A DNA stretch of 64,000 nucleotides. Source: Tillus elongatus (Eukaryota; Arthropoda; Insecta; Coleoptera; Cleridae). Each line of letters opens with the position of its first letter. Position 1 is the first letter of the stretch. The DNA lies in assembly GCA_964006375.1 (NCBI GenBank), contig OZ023269.1, positions 65,738,029 through 65,802,028 of the forward strand, in the 5' to 3' direction. Both the position numbers and the translations under genes were made by a program. Shown piece after piece: positions 1-10,610 of the stretch. Under the pieces are notes generated by a model, which made no database searches, had not been told where the DNA came from, and saw only the letters and a list, made by a program, of their open reading frames with translations.

Positions 1-523
1 CTTAATAAACTACTTTGAGAAATAGTAATACTTAGTTTTACGATAGTTTTAATCTGTTATACAAACAAAAATATGTCTTTTGAACTGAAATACAGTTAAC
101 AAGAATAACCCTAATAAGCTATTTGAGATAATAACAATAATACTATATTATAAAAATATATCTTGTAGACAGACAGCTACAAAAATACACACAGTCTGTT
201 AAATATAGCCAGAAAAGCCTAAATTCAGATAAAAACACTAACCTAATAAAGACTTAATAAACTACTTTGAGAAAAAGTACAATACTTATTTTCAAGACAG
301 TTTAATCTTAACAAAGAAAAATACTCAAACATGTATCTTGTAGACAGAAAGCTACAAAACAAAAGTACACCCTCTTACTAAAATTAGCCAGGAAAAACTA
401 AAACTAACATATTTTTAGATACCCTATTCATTTTAACCTAAAACACAGTAACCTATCGAAATATTAAGAAACACTCTCAACGTGTATGTCTTGTATAAAA
501 CAGAGATAAAAGCTAAAAATAGT

Positions 524-555
<32 letters not shown>

Positions 556-626
556 TTCATTAACCTAAAGCTATAGATATACAAGAAAAATATATATACA
601 AGATTTAACCTAAACTACACACACAC
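1..626. repeat. AT-rich repeat region downstream of the polymerase gene
   Basis: Noncoding, AT-rich sequence beyond the stop codon of the minus-strand polymerase gene. It contains an imperfect direct duplication: CTTAATAAACTACTTTGAG occurs at 2 bp from the window start and again near 253, and TCTTGTAGACAGA occurs near 161 and 336. A (CA)n tract lies at about 524-552. No coding potential is seen. It may be part of the mobile or viral element that carries the polymerase, but no element end can be defined because the window begins here. Confidence 0.6.
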
Positions 627-3600
627 TTAGTCACTCTGTTTGAGTCTTTTAAAGCCAAATGGAGTAGAGTCGAAACTGCCATCGTCGTTGAACTTACGCT
701 TCGTCAAACACGGTTTGTACACTTTGGTTTCCGATCTGGTTACCAGTTCGTGTGTTTGTGTCCTCCGTATCTGATCAAAGTGAACAACGACCGGTTCCGC
801 ACTAGAGTTCTCAACCATCTGTTTCATAACCCCGGTATTAATGTGTTGTGATGCTTTATAGTTGAGAGCAAACCCTTTTACTTTACACACTTTCTGTGTC
901 TCTCCGGTTGTTGGAGAGTACACGGTAAAACTATAATTTTTAGGCCCCGCCGACACAAATTCCATAATATAGCTACCAACTCCATAAGCAGCCAACTCAT
1001 CAGTCATTTCACCCAAGCTGGAACCTGTTGGAATGTCCCATTCGCCCTCTCTGGACACGTAAATGACAGAGTCAGTGTCATAATACAGCACTCTGTCACC
1101 CAACTTTTCCAAATATGAATATAACTTCAGCCGGGCTTGGGCTGTGACGTAGGCAGCAATGGCTACATTAACGGTAGCTGTGCTGTCGGCGGCTTCATCC
1201 TTGTACTCCCAACTAACTAGCAACACATCTTCATTAATGATTGTTACGTGTTTTACGTTAATGGCCGGGTTGTTTTCTAATTTATAAAATTCAGATGGTT
1301 GTCTCACTATATCCATTCTGGTCTGATTCTCTCGCTGTCCGAATTTGCCCCTGAAACAATAGAGAGAAAAACAATAAAACACATGCACACACACACATGA
1401 AATAAAACATATAAACGTACCAAAAACTGTTCAGAATCAGTTTAGCTAGTGACCTCAAACCAGGGTTGTTGGTGATGGCTGCAAACTCCAACTGGACACC
1501 TTCATTTTCAAGAAAAGCTTCGACGTAGGTCTCTTTGGTCTCGTTGGTGGAACAGTCTGAAGGCCAACCTGATGCTTCCTGCTTTATTTTAATAAATTTA
1601 TTCATCATTTCAGCAAAAAGACCACCAGTGTTTAAAGACCTATCATATTGGGTAATGGTATACTCCCAAACTTCTTGTATTTCCATCAACTTGTAACCCT
1701 TGTCGAGAGCTTTTCGAACCTCGTCAACCACCCAAGTACCAGTGAAGGCCCGTTCTTCTTCTGAATGACAACACTCACCCTTGTTCATATCTTTGGCACA
1801 CGTTCTGCACAAGGCAAACATTAATTTATTATGCATTTTTACCGGCAACACAGGGTGATATAAATCTTGCGGTGGTAAGATGGTGCATTTAATGAGTCCA
1901 TTCACGTCATCTATATTAGAACAGGTTGTGTGTACTGTGGGGTGTCCCATGGGAAACTTCCCATATTTACAAACCCATGGGTAGAGACTGCAAACATCAA
2001 CATAGCGTATTTTCTCTCCTGGTTTCACCTTGTAATAACTCTTTACACAACCTGTTCTACCACCGAAGAAGGCGTCCCGAGGATTAAGTGGCAGGTATGT
2101 TAACAGAGGATGGCTATTCAGTCTGTGTTCGAGCACTTGATCGTTTTCCAACAGCTGTCTAAACTCGTGTTCCCACATTTCATGGACTGTGTAACCTCGC
2201 TGGCGAAGCCGTTCTGTTTTCCTCACAGTACGTTCGTAGCGAGCGTTCAAGGTGTCTGTTGGATCTTCGTGTAGGGGGTCCTCTCTGTTGGTGGTGGTGA
2301 AACACTTGGGACAGCCGTGGAAATAGCAACCGTGAAACTCGAACACTTCTCCAGTTTGCTCGCAATAGCCATCAACTTTAACACCATCAATGACTGCTTC
2401 CCGTTGTTTGGCAGAGTGTCTGATGTCTACACCTCTTCTTTCTTCCTCGTGTATGAGCCATTGTGTGGCTATCTTTGATTGTCTGTCTCTGTTCCTATAG
2501 CCGTTCTTCGGAATAATGCCAATGGTTTGAGGTTTTAGGAAATTTCGACGGAACAGTTTGTTACAAGCCCCAGGTATGGTTATGGCTTCGGTAAACGGTG
2601 ACACGTTACCCTGTTCCATAACCATCTTGTGAAATGTAAGGCAGGCCTGGGTTAATATTTCCACGTCACTAATACAATATTCAACCATTTCCTTCTGCAT
2701 GTCGAACTCCTTATGTTTATTCTCCTCGTACCACTTGAGGAACGCTGTTCGGTAAGCTTCTTTCATAGCATCCGGATTGTAAAACCTCATGTGGGGCAAC
2801 GGACCAACATAATTACGATTTGAAAGAGTGTTGAACAGATGTGGAAAATACCCTTTCTTCAACTCACTCAGACCGAAAGCTTTAGGAAGGGAGGCTAATT
2901 TCAGAGAAAAATAGCTTATGCTATCAATGAATTTCAACACCCCAAGGACCAGCATCAGTATCTTGCTTCCTCGCATAATAACCTCAGGCTTAAGACCAGT
3001 CATTTGTTCCAGTGCATGACGTAGAGTAAACTGGTGATCATAAGCCTGGCCGTTGTGAGCTAAGACGATGACACTTTTAAATTTCTTGCTGCTAATGAAT
3101 AGCTGTTGCAGAAACGGTTGAATGACGTCATCAGCTGATATAACCTGCCTTCTCACTCCACACTTCTGGCATGTAGGCACCTCACTACCCAACTCAAAAC
3201 AGTCACTGCATCGTTGCTGGTAAACACACAGAACAGGCTTGTGTACGTGTTCACCACGGGCATTCTCTTCATCTTGCCTGGTCTCAAAATCGTAAAAGAC
3301 AAACAAGGTGTTATCTAACTTTGGCTTACCAGTGTCCACTTGGATGTAGCATTGGTGTGTTGAAGGTTGGTGCTTTTTGCAGATATTACAAAAGATCTCC
3401 CCACATATGTGTGTTCTGTCTGCTTTAATTGTTTTTAAGCAATCACCGCATCTTCGGACACGCTCACACAAGGTCTTTCCCTGCGTCGAAGATGAGGCCT
3501 TGTGTTGGTCATGGCAGCTCTGACCCCTGAACTTACGATTGCAATCTGAGCACAAAATTTCATTAACAACCTTCTCACACGGTGGTTCTTGCCGGCAACA

Positions 3601-4461
3601 TGGACACTGGCCTAGACACCTATGCTTGTCTTTACTTTCATATGGTACATGGCAACGCTCACAAAAATAATGACAACAGAAAGCCGATGTAAGGCTGGTG
3701 ATGACATTAAAATGATTCCTATGGTGCAGCAAATTCAACTTGTACTTAGCATCGGGTCCTTCATACAGTACATCTCTTCCTCTAGACCCGTACTCATACA
3801 CGGTAATTTTGCAGTCTTTGAGATGTTGTTGAAACTGCTGAATTTGCTCGACACCGGCACCATTAACTGGAATATCAACACCAGCCTTCTGCATTAACTC
3901 CATCGCTTCCTGGTCCTGCCTTTTCCCTATATTTCTCCTGACTTGATTTATATACGGGGCATTCATAACATATGCCAGGGCAACAACGAGAGCTCTAACA
4001 AGGCAGAGGTTGTCCTTGTTGTTGATCGTAACAACACCCCTTTTCTTTGCACACTCCTCTTGGAAGGTCATGTAAGGCGATTGTTGTCGACCAGACCCTC
4101 TGTACGGCCGGAAGCTTGTGGTAATAATTTTAAATGTATCACCAGCTACAGCTTCCTTTTTGCTCTGGTACAGAGAGTCCAACAGCTTCCACAGATCGTT
4201 AAATTTCAAACTTGGGACCGGTTTGAAGGGTATGTGGAAGTCTGTATCTAGCCCATCAGCCGTAAACGTTAACCCTACCTTGCTTTCGGCATCCAAACTC
4301 TCGACTATATGCTCGTAAATGCCCCGCAAGCCCTGTTTAAGCCACTGTTCAGGCTCTTGAACAGCAGCATCAAGGGGGTTTAGCCTGAATTCGATGCAGT
4401 GCTGTTGCATTCTATACTTTTGGTTGGATTTGCTAAAGTCCCGTACAATGGTGAAAGCCAT
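627..4461 (-). CDS. Polinton/adintovirus-type family B DNA polymerase, spliced
   Basis: Two exons, 4461-1421 and 1350-627, encode 1254 aa. The protein should be a protein-primed replicative DNA polymerase with 3'-5' proofreading. Exonuclease motifs are FYDFE (about 390), AHNGQAYD (about 468) and EYCISDV (about 594). Polymerase motif A is DVCSLYP (about 822), motif B is KLILNSFWGKFG, rebuilt across the intron (about 1007), and motif C is YYDTDS (about 1103). Residues about 262-371 carry a dense set of CxxC and CxxH pairs, and FHGCYFHGCPKC (about 709) is typical of Polinton polymerases. An N-terminal segment has a Cys and a His placed as in OTU-like folds. The start is the ATG at 4461, the first in the frame. 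The length is at the upper end of the usual Polinton range. No stop or frameshift is seen, unlike nearly all neighbouring coding regions. No Polinton integrase, ATPase, protease or capsid gene is visible here. Confidence 0.9.
1351..1420 (-). other. 70-nt spliceosomal intron inside polymerase motif B
   Basis: On the minus strand the donor is TTTTG|GTACGT at 1420 and the acceptor is TTGTTTCAG|GGG at 1351, with a pyrimidine-rich stretch before it. Removing it restores the reading frame and rebuilds the highly conserved NSFWGKFG part of motif B. The intron carries a CA/TG repeat. The exact repair of a catalytic motif is strong evidence that this is a real intron rather than a frameshift. Confidence 0.88.
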
Positions 4462-4800
4462 TATTATTCTTCAAACACAAAGCCGGGAAATAGTTTTAAA
4501 AAGTTTTGTTACACGCACACACCAGCACAAGCTCAAAAATGTTTACTAAACACACACACGCACACACAAGTTTTAACTAAATAAAATATTAAACCGATAA
4601 CTATATATATACGCACCAAAAATGTTTACTAAGTCGACACACACACACACACACAAGTTTTAACTATATAAAATATTAAACCCGCTAACTATATATAAGC
4701 ACAAAAATATTTAAAAGCACAAACACACACACAAAAGTTTTAACTATACACTTAATTATACGAAAATATTTAATAATGTAAATATGGTTTAATTTTTAAC
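4462..4800 (-). repeat. Tandem repeats in the polymerase 5' leader
   Basis: About three imperfect units of roughly 100 bp, each with a CA-rich run, then AAGTTTTAACTA, AAATATTAAAC and an ATATATA stretch. They lie between the polymerase start codon and its likely promoter, so they would be transcribed leader or a leader intron. No coding potential is seen. Confidence 0.6.
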
Positions 4801-4809
4801 ACAAAAACA

Positions 4810-4880
4810 TAAATACCTGTATAAACAACTGCTTGACGTAAGTGGTGAAGATCGGTTTCGAGAGTTCTTTTATAGAGCTA
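4810..4880 (-). promoter_or_regulatory. Candidate polymerase promoter (TATA box) and leader splice donor
   Basis: A minus-strand TATA box, CTATAAAAG, lies at 4867-4875, about 400 bp upstream of the polymerase start. A possible leader splice donor, ACAG|GTATTT, lies at 4816-4817. Placement in front of an intact gene in the right orientation supports a promoter. The transcription start and any matching acceptor were not established. Confidence 0.4.
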
Positions 4881-5646
4881 CAAGTATGTGTGTGTGAGTG
4901 TGTGTGTGTGGGCAGTACCTGTTGTATAACTGTGATCCTTTCTAATTTTCTATAAATATTCATGATAACACCCCTACGTTACTAAAAAGAGCGAAAAGCT
5001 GAACATGTTGACCTTGCTTTCTCCATAAACTTTAATCATCTCTAATCTGTAACGTCTATTTCTATTTTATATTTACTAGATAACACATATATGTCTGTTT
5101 GTTTTACAAGAGCATGTGAAAACAGAAATAAAGTCGCTGAATAATAATCGCTAGTATCTCAACTTATCGTAATAGTATTTTTGAGCGGGGGACAAAGCAA
5201 AGTTTGTTGTTATGAATGAATGAACGAGGTTGGACAGTCTCGGGGCTTCAGTGAATCAGCCGTTGTTTGCTTTACATATATATATATATATATATATATA
5301 GGGAGTGTTTAGACAGTTTTTGAACAAAAATTTGTTTTGAATCCTTTGCTGTAGCTTCTGTTTTTCACTTGTTGTGTCTTTCTCTTATTTCATCAACTAT
5401 AACATATAAAAACATATCGTGTACGTGTTATAAGCAACTGATATCGATATATTAATCCTTGGTCTGTTTCATGTGTGTCTGCAAATACGTTGTTTCTTAT
5501 GGAAAAAACGTATCAAAAGCTCTATATTAAACAAAAATACATGTAATCTTATGAGAAATAGAAACGATTTAAGGTGTGAGCAGGGGCCTTTTCTGCAAAC
5601 ACTAATAATGAGATGATGTCATCTTTTCGGTTATATTTGTATTCTA
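4881..5646. other. AT-rich spacer, no gene seen
   Basis: No coding sequence is recognised on either strand. A short (TA)n tract lies at about 5276-5300. The rest is unique-looking AT-rich DNA. Confidence 0.6.
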
Positions 5647-5930
5647 GACAAGCTCAAACACGAATAATGGGGTGATTGAACAGATATAACACAAGATAAC
5701 ATTCGGCAAGGTCATCAACTGACAGGTTGTTTACCCCTAAGCGAGCCTCTCTCTTGCGTATATTAAACAGATACACAGACAAGCTCAAACACGAATAATG
5801 GGGTGATTGAACAGATATAACACAAGATAACATTCGGCAAGGTCATCAACTGACAGGTTGTTTACCCCTAAGCGAGCCTCTCTCTTGCGTATATTAAACA
5901 GATACACAGACAAGCTCAAACAGAATCAAG
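5647..5930. repeat. Perfect 131-bp tandem repeat (two units plus start of a third)
   Basis: The unit starting GACAAGCTCAAACACG begins at 5647 and 5778 and a truncated third begins at 5909, giving a constant period of 131 bp. The two full units look identical. It runs directly into the TGTC satellite, whose units also contain the AAGCTCAAACA phrase. It is probably a young expansion at the edge of that array. Confidence 0.85.
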
Positions 5931-8745
5931 GTTAACAAACTGTAAAACGTTGCTTATCCTTTTGTAGGTCCCACTCTCTTACGTCTGTTTGTTAAACACC
6001 GTGTACAGACTCAAACAAGATTATCTATGATACTTGTTGAGGGAATCAATTGTCTGTCTGTCTGTTTCCTTAACACAGGAGACACTTGGACCAAAGAACA
6101 TGGCTATTTGCTACGTTTTACCTGTGTTACACGCTCTAACTGTTGTTAAACTGCTGTCTGTCTGTCTGTCTGTTATTACACAGCTCTGTCACTCCAAGCA
6201 AAGACAACAACAGGTTGTCATGACACGTTTGTTACACGGCTGTATAAGCTCAAACAAGATTATCTATATTACTTGTTGGCAATCGATTGTCTGTCTGTCT
6301 GTTGTTACACACATCTGTCAGTCTAACCAAAGCCTTCGTGCTGTCATGACGTGTGTTATATCCTTTCAAACAACGTGTACAAGCTACAACAATGGTAATC
6401 AGTTGTCTGTCTGTCTGTCTGTTTCCTAAACACAGGAGACACTTAAACCAAAGAACATGACTGTTTTGCTACGTTTTAGCCGTGTTACACGCTCTAGTTG
6501 TTGTTAAACTGCTGTCTGTCTGTCTGTCTGTCTGTTTGTTATTACAGCTCTGTCAGTCTAAGTAAAGACATCAAGCTGTCATGACGTGTGTTATATCCTT
6601 TCAAACAACATGTACAAGCTTCAACAATGGCTATCAGTTATTTGTTTGTCTGTCTGTTTCCTCAACACAAGAGACACTTGGCTATTTTGATACGTTTTAC
6701 ACTGTGTTACTCGCTCTAACTGTTGTTAAACACCTGTTTGTCTGTCTGTATGTTATTACAAACGCATCTGTCAGTATAAGTAAAGACATCAAGCTGTCCT
6801 GTGTGTATAGCCTTTCAAACACCGTATACAAGCTTCAGCAAGGTTCTATATGATACTTGTTGGTAATCAATTGTCTGTTTGTCTGTCTGTTTTCCTTTAA
6901 CACAGGAGACACTTGAACCAAAGAACATGGCTATTTGCTACGTTTTAGCAGTGTTACACGCTCTAACTGTTGTTAAACTGTTGTTTGTCTGTCTGTCTGT
7001 CTAAGTAAAGACATCAAGCTGTCCTGTGTGTGTTATATCCTTTCAAACAGCGTGTACAAGTTCTAACAATGGCAATCAGTTGTTTGTCTGTCTGTTTCCT
7101 CAACAAAGGAGACACTTGGCTATTTTTTGATACGTTTAGCAGTGTTACACGCTCTAACTGTTGTTAAACAGCTGTCTGTCTGTCTGTTTGTTATTACAAA
7201 CACATCTGTCTGTCAGTCTAAGTAAAGACATCAAGCTGTCCTGCATGTATATCCTTTCAAACACCTTGTACAAGTTCTAACAACGGCAATCAGTTGTTTG
7301 TCTGTCTGTTTCCTCAACAAAGGAGACACTTGGCTATTTTTTGTTACGTTTTACCTATGTTACTAGCTCTAACTGTTGTTAAACAGCTGTCTGTCTGTCT
7401 GTTTGTTATTACACAGCTCTGTCACTCCAAGCAAAGACAACAAGTTGTTATGACGACGTTTGTTACACGACTGTACAAGCTCAAACAAGATTATCTAAGA
7501 TACTTGTTAGCCAATCAATTGTCTGTCTGTCTGTTTCCTCAGTTTTACCTGTGTTACATGCTCTAACGGTTGTTAAACAGCTGTATGTCTGTCTGTCTGT
7601 TATTACATACCTCTGTCTATCAGTCTAAGCAAAGACTTCGAACTGTCATGACGTGTGTGTGTCACAACAACATGTACAAGCTTCAACAAGGTTTCATATG
7701 ATACTCGTTGGGGGCAATCTATTGTCTGTATGTCTGTTGTTACACACATCCACTAGTCTAAGCAAAGCCTTCGAGCTGTCATGACGTGTGTTATATGCTT
7801 TCAAACAACGTGTACAAGCTCTAACAATGGTATTCAATTGTCTGTCTGTCTGTCTGTCTGTCTGTTATTACACAGCTCTGTCACTCCAACCAAAGACAAC
7901 AAGTTGTTATGACAACGTTTTGTTAAACAGCTGTGTCTGTATGTCTGTTGTTACACACATCCATTAGTCTAAGCCAAGCATTCGTGCTGTCATGACGTGT
8001 GTTATATCCTTTCAAACAACTCGTACAAGCTCTAACAATGGTATTCAATTGTTTGTCTGTCTGTCTGTTATTACACAGCTCTGTCACTCCAACCAAAGAC
8101 AACGTTTTGTTAAACAGCTGTTTCCTCAACACAGAAGACACTTGAACCAAAGAACATGACTGTTTTTGCTACGTTTTACCTGTGTTACTTGCTCTAGTTG
8201 TTGTTGTTAAACTGCTGTCTGTCTGTCTGTTATTATTACAGCTCTGTTTGCCTAGGCAAAGACATCGAGATGTCATGACACGTTTGTTACACGGCTGTAT
8301 AAGCTCAAACAAGATTATCTATGATACTTGTGGGGACAATCTATTGTCTGTATGTCTGTTGTTACACACATCCATTAGTCTAAGCCAAGCCTTCGTGCTG
8401 TCATGACGTGTGTTATATATCCTTTCAAACAACATGTACAAGCTCCAACAATGACCATTAGTTGTCTGTCTGTTTCCTCAACACAGGAGACACTTGGCTA
8501 TTTTTTGATACGTTTTAGCTGTGTTACACGCTCTAACTGTTGTTAAACAGCTGTTTGTCTCTCTGTTTGTTATTACAAACACATCTGTCTGTCAGTCTAA
8601 GTAAAGACATCAAGCTGTCATGACGTGTGTTATATCCTTTCAAACAACATGTACAAGCTCTAACAATGGTAATCAGTTGTTTGTCTGTCTGTTTCCTCAA
8701 CACAGGAGACACTTGTTCAATAGTGTGTGTATTAAGCTGTGAAAG
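5931..8745. repeat. Higher-order satellite built on TGTC tracts
   Basis: About 2.8 kb of imperfect repeats. Each has a (TGTC)n run of two to seven copies followed by recurring blocks: CTCAACACAGGAGACACTTG, GCTCTAACTGTTGTTAAAC, GTCATGACGTGTGTTATATC and TTTCAAACAACGTGTACAAG. The blocks recur in partly shuffled order, so it is a composite satellite rather than a simple tandem repeat. Open frames here translate to repeated CLSVCLSV and are by-products of the TGTC tract. Confidence 0.85.
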
Positions 8746-9273
8746 AAGGCTGACGTCTCTTGCTGTATGTAAGTATACTATTATATTATTTATGTTTACA
8801 TACAAACATTACTTATCAAACAATCCTCGTATATCAAAGTTTAGTTTAGTTGTTTTAAATCGAGTTTTGTTACTTGTGTGTTTTTGATCACTCCCTATAT
8901 AAGTTCAGATTCATTCAAAACACTAACATAAACAAACACGCCTACATAAAAACCAGGTCCCCGAGTTTTATTACCCTATTAAAACAAATCATTAACATAG
9001 CTTCATGTAAATACGTTTTTGTTATTGATATAGTTTACTTCAAACGTTTTTGTTATTAAATGATATTAGATAGGTAAATTGGAACGTCTTTTAAATTTCT
9101 TTTTATTATAAATAAACAATTGTTTTTAACATTACAGTTCCTATTATTCAAATTGGAATGTAATAGAGATACCACCTCTGCCCATACACACAAACTCATC
9201 AGCCTGATAAACTCGTTTTATGTAACAGGTTTTTGTTTTATATATACCCACTGCTAACAAACTTTCACCGTAT
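8746..9273. other. AT-rich spacer, no gene seen
   Basis: No recognisable coding sequence or repeat. The sequence is AT-rich, and the short open frames have no family likeness. Confidence 0.6.
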
Positions 9274-9345
9274 GTCTGAATAGCATAATCGGTTTAGGGA
9301 CGTTTGCATATCTTAGTAAGCTGTATGGTTGGGGTTCGAATCTAA
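9274..9345 (+). repeat. tRNA-like sequence, probably the head of a SINE or a tRNA pseudogene
   Basis: A match to the RNA polymerase III A box (TAGCATAATCGG, 9281-9292) is followed 40 bp later by a B box (GGTTCGAATC, 9333-9342), which is tRNA-like spacing. The T-stem and acceptor stem pair poorly, so a working tRNA is unlikely. An AT-rich tail of repeated CAAATTTCAAATT type follows, as in tRNA-derived SINEs. Confidence 0.5.
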
Positions 9346-9467
9346 TTCAATCTAATTTCAGGCGAACGCTTTTCTTTCAAAATTCATATTTCAAATTAAA
9401 ATCAAATTTCAAATTACCCGCTCAATATATCTTCCTAATATATGTATGTGTGTGACTAAACCGAATG

Positions 9468-9574
9468 ACTGTGTCCAACAGATGTCTCCCCTCGAGCTAG
9501 AGAATATTCTCTCACTCTACAACTTTACAAATAGAATGTTCTCTAGCTCGAGGAGTAAGATCTCTGGACACAAC
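9468..9574. repeat. Long hairpin (inverted repeat with short loop)
   Basis: Arms of about 40 bp face each other across a loop of roughly 22 bp. CCTCGAGCTAGAGAATATTC (from 9490) pairs with GAATGTTCTCTAGCTCGAGG (to 9553), and the outer GTGTCCA (9471) pairs with TGGACAC (to 9571). It could be a cruciform or the end structure of a small foldback element. No gene is attached. Confidence 0.75.
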
Positions 9575-9639
9575 AGACAGTAATTTTCAAACAAATTCAA
9601 ATTTCCCGCCAAAAACGAAATACCCTAACAAACTTCAAT

Positions 9640-9945
9640 ACACCTTAACAACAACAACACAATAAACAAACCAAACAGCTGTGTTTACGAACATAACCTT
9701 AATAAACAAAATACAAAACATAACCTTAATAAACAAACAGATGCATGGTAATCAACACATGACATAACCTTAATAAACAAATACATACATAACCTTAATA
9801 AACAAACAGATAACACGTTGACGACATAACAAATACAAACATAACCTTAATAAACAATCAAATGACTGGTAATCAACACGTGAGCGAACATAACCTTAAT
9901 AAACAAATACATACATAACCTTAATAAACAATCAGACAAATGGTA
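9640..9945. repeat. Iteron array: seven copies of CATAACCTTAATAAACAA
   Basis: Seven near-identical copies of an 18-bp motif begin at about 9691, 9719, 9763, 9788, 9840, 9889 and 9914. They are separated by variable spacers, some of which also recur (TGGTAATCAACAC). A weaker degenerate copy may precede the first. Even motif, uneven spacing: this looks more like clustered binding sites or a young satellite than a microsatellite. Confidence 0.8.
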
Positions 9946-10026
9946 TTCGACAAACACACATGGAGAGCTAACCTGACTTGTAGCTATCTATGGACACAGG
10001 TCAGACGGAACATCTTACGTCATCAC

Positions 10027-10182
10027 AGGTTAGTTCCATAGAGATCCGGGTTGCGGCTGTCTATGACAGGTCAGCCATCTTGGAATGCTTGTGACGTCAT
10101 CTCAGGTTAGTTCCATAGAGAGAACCCGGGTTGCGACTGTCTATGACAGGTCAGCCATCTTGGAATGCTTGTGACGTCATCT
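10027..10182. repeat. Two 77-79 bp tandem units with YY1-like and CRE motifs
   Basis: The unit begins AGGTTAGTTCCATAGAG at 10027 and 10104. Each contains GACAGGTCAGCCATCTTGG (a YY1-like CCATCTTG core) and ends with GTGACGTCATC (a CRE). The second unit is slightly longer. No coding sequence is seen. Confidence 0.75.
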
Positions 10183-10320
10183 GACAGGTCAGGTGACATT
10201 TGACGTTGACACATGTCAGGTCAGGTGACAGCTGACGTTGACAGCTGTCAGGTCAGTGACATTTGACACCTGTCAAATCTGACAGGTCAGCTGTCAACTG
10301 TCACAGGTCTGCGCAGGTCA
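10183..10320. repeat. TGAC/GTCA-rich palindromic cluster with many AGGTCA half-sites
   Basis: About 140 bp made almost wholly of TGACAGGTCA, TTGACGTTGACA and GACAGCTGTC blocks in both orientations. AGGTCA, the nuclear-receptor half-site, occurs repeatedly, with further copies in the neighbouring repeats. It may be a degenerate satellite or a dense regulatory cluster; sequence alone does not decide. Confidence 0.55.
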
Positions 10321-10352
10321 GCGCATGCGCATGACGTCATCGCGCATGCGCA
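10321..10352. promoter_or_regulatory. Palindrome: CRE flanked by two NRF1-like sites
   Basis: GCGCATGCGC, then ATGACGTCAT, then GCGCATGCGC after one extra C. The centre is a perfect CREB/ATF site (TGACGTCA, 10332-10339), and both flanks match the NRF1/Ewg consensus. This arrangement is typical of active promoters, yet no gene start is recognised within about 200 bp. Confidence 0.5.
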
Positions 10353-10395
10353 GTAAAAAGTGGAGGGGATGGACCCAGGTGGCTCCCTATCTACT

Positions 10396-10570
10396 TAAAT
10401 CGCTACATACGTTGAAACTAGTTACTTGAGGGAGTTCATGTTCTGTGTCACCTGACATTCTTCTGCACCATGGCCAGGAACGATGTCACCTGTCACATTC
10501 AGATGTACGGTCAGGTTGGGCCAGCCAAACAATGTACAGGATTGGCATAGCCAATATAACATACTAAACA
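10396..10570 (-). repeat. Mag-like element 3' LTR (truncated) and polypurine tract
   Basis: Matches the three pieces of the 5' LTR at 14,801-14,857, 15,362-15,451 and 18,558-18,586. It begins with TGTTTAGTATG on the minus strand, directly after a polypurine tract AGAGGGGGGGGGA at about 10,571-10,583. It stops matching at 10,396, where the 5' LTR continues for another 67 bp, so the end and its target duplication are lost. Confidence 0.85.
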
Positions 10571-10610
10571 TCCCCCCCCCTCTATCGCAAAAGGGTTTAC
10601 ATTATTAATA

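Noticed and set aside
3622..4318. Plus-strand frames inside the polymerase gene
   Set aside because: Antisense shadows of a long, motif-rich coding region.
5647..8745. CRISPR-like array or phage attachment sites
   Set aside because: Repeats are contiguous or share shuffled blocks, without unique spacers of constant length, and the DNA is eukaryotic.
6034..8887. Several open frames rich in CLSVCLSV
   Set aside because: They follow from TGTC tracts in a shuffled satellite, exist on both strands and show no family likeness.
9274..9345. Functional tRNA gene
   Set aside because: A and B boxes are good, but acceptor and T stems do not pair.
1..10352. A complete Polinton
   Set aside because: Only the polymerase is seen; no integrase, ATPase, protease or capsid frames and no long terminal inverted repeats within the window. 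Genes to the left of the window cannot be excluded.
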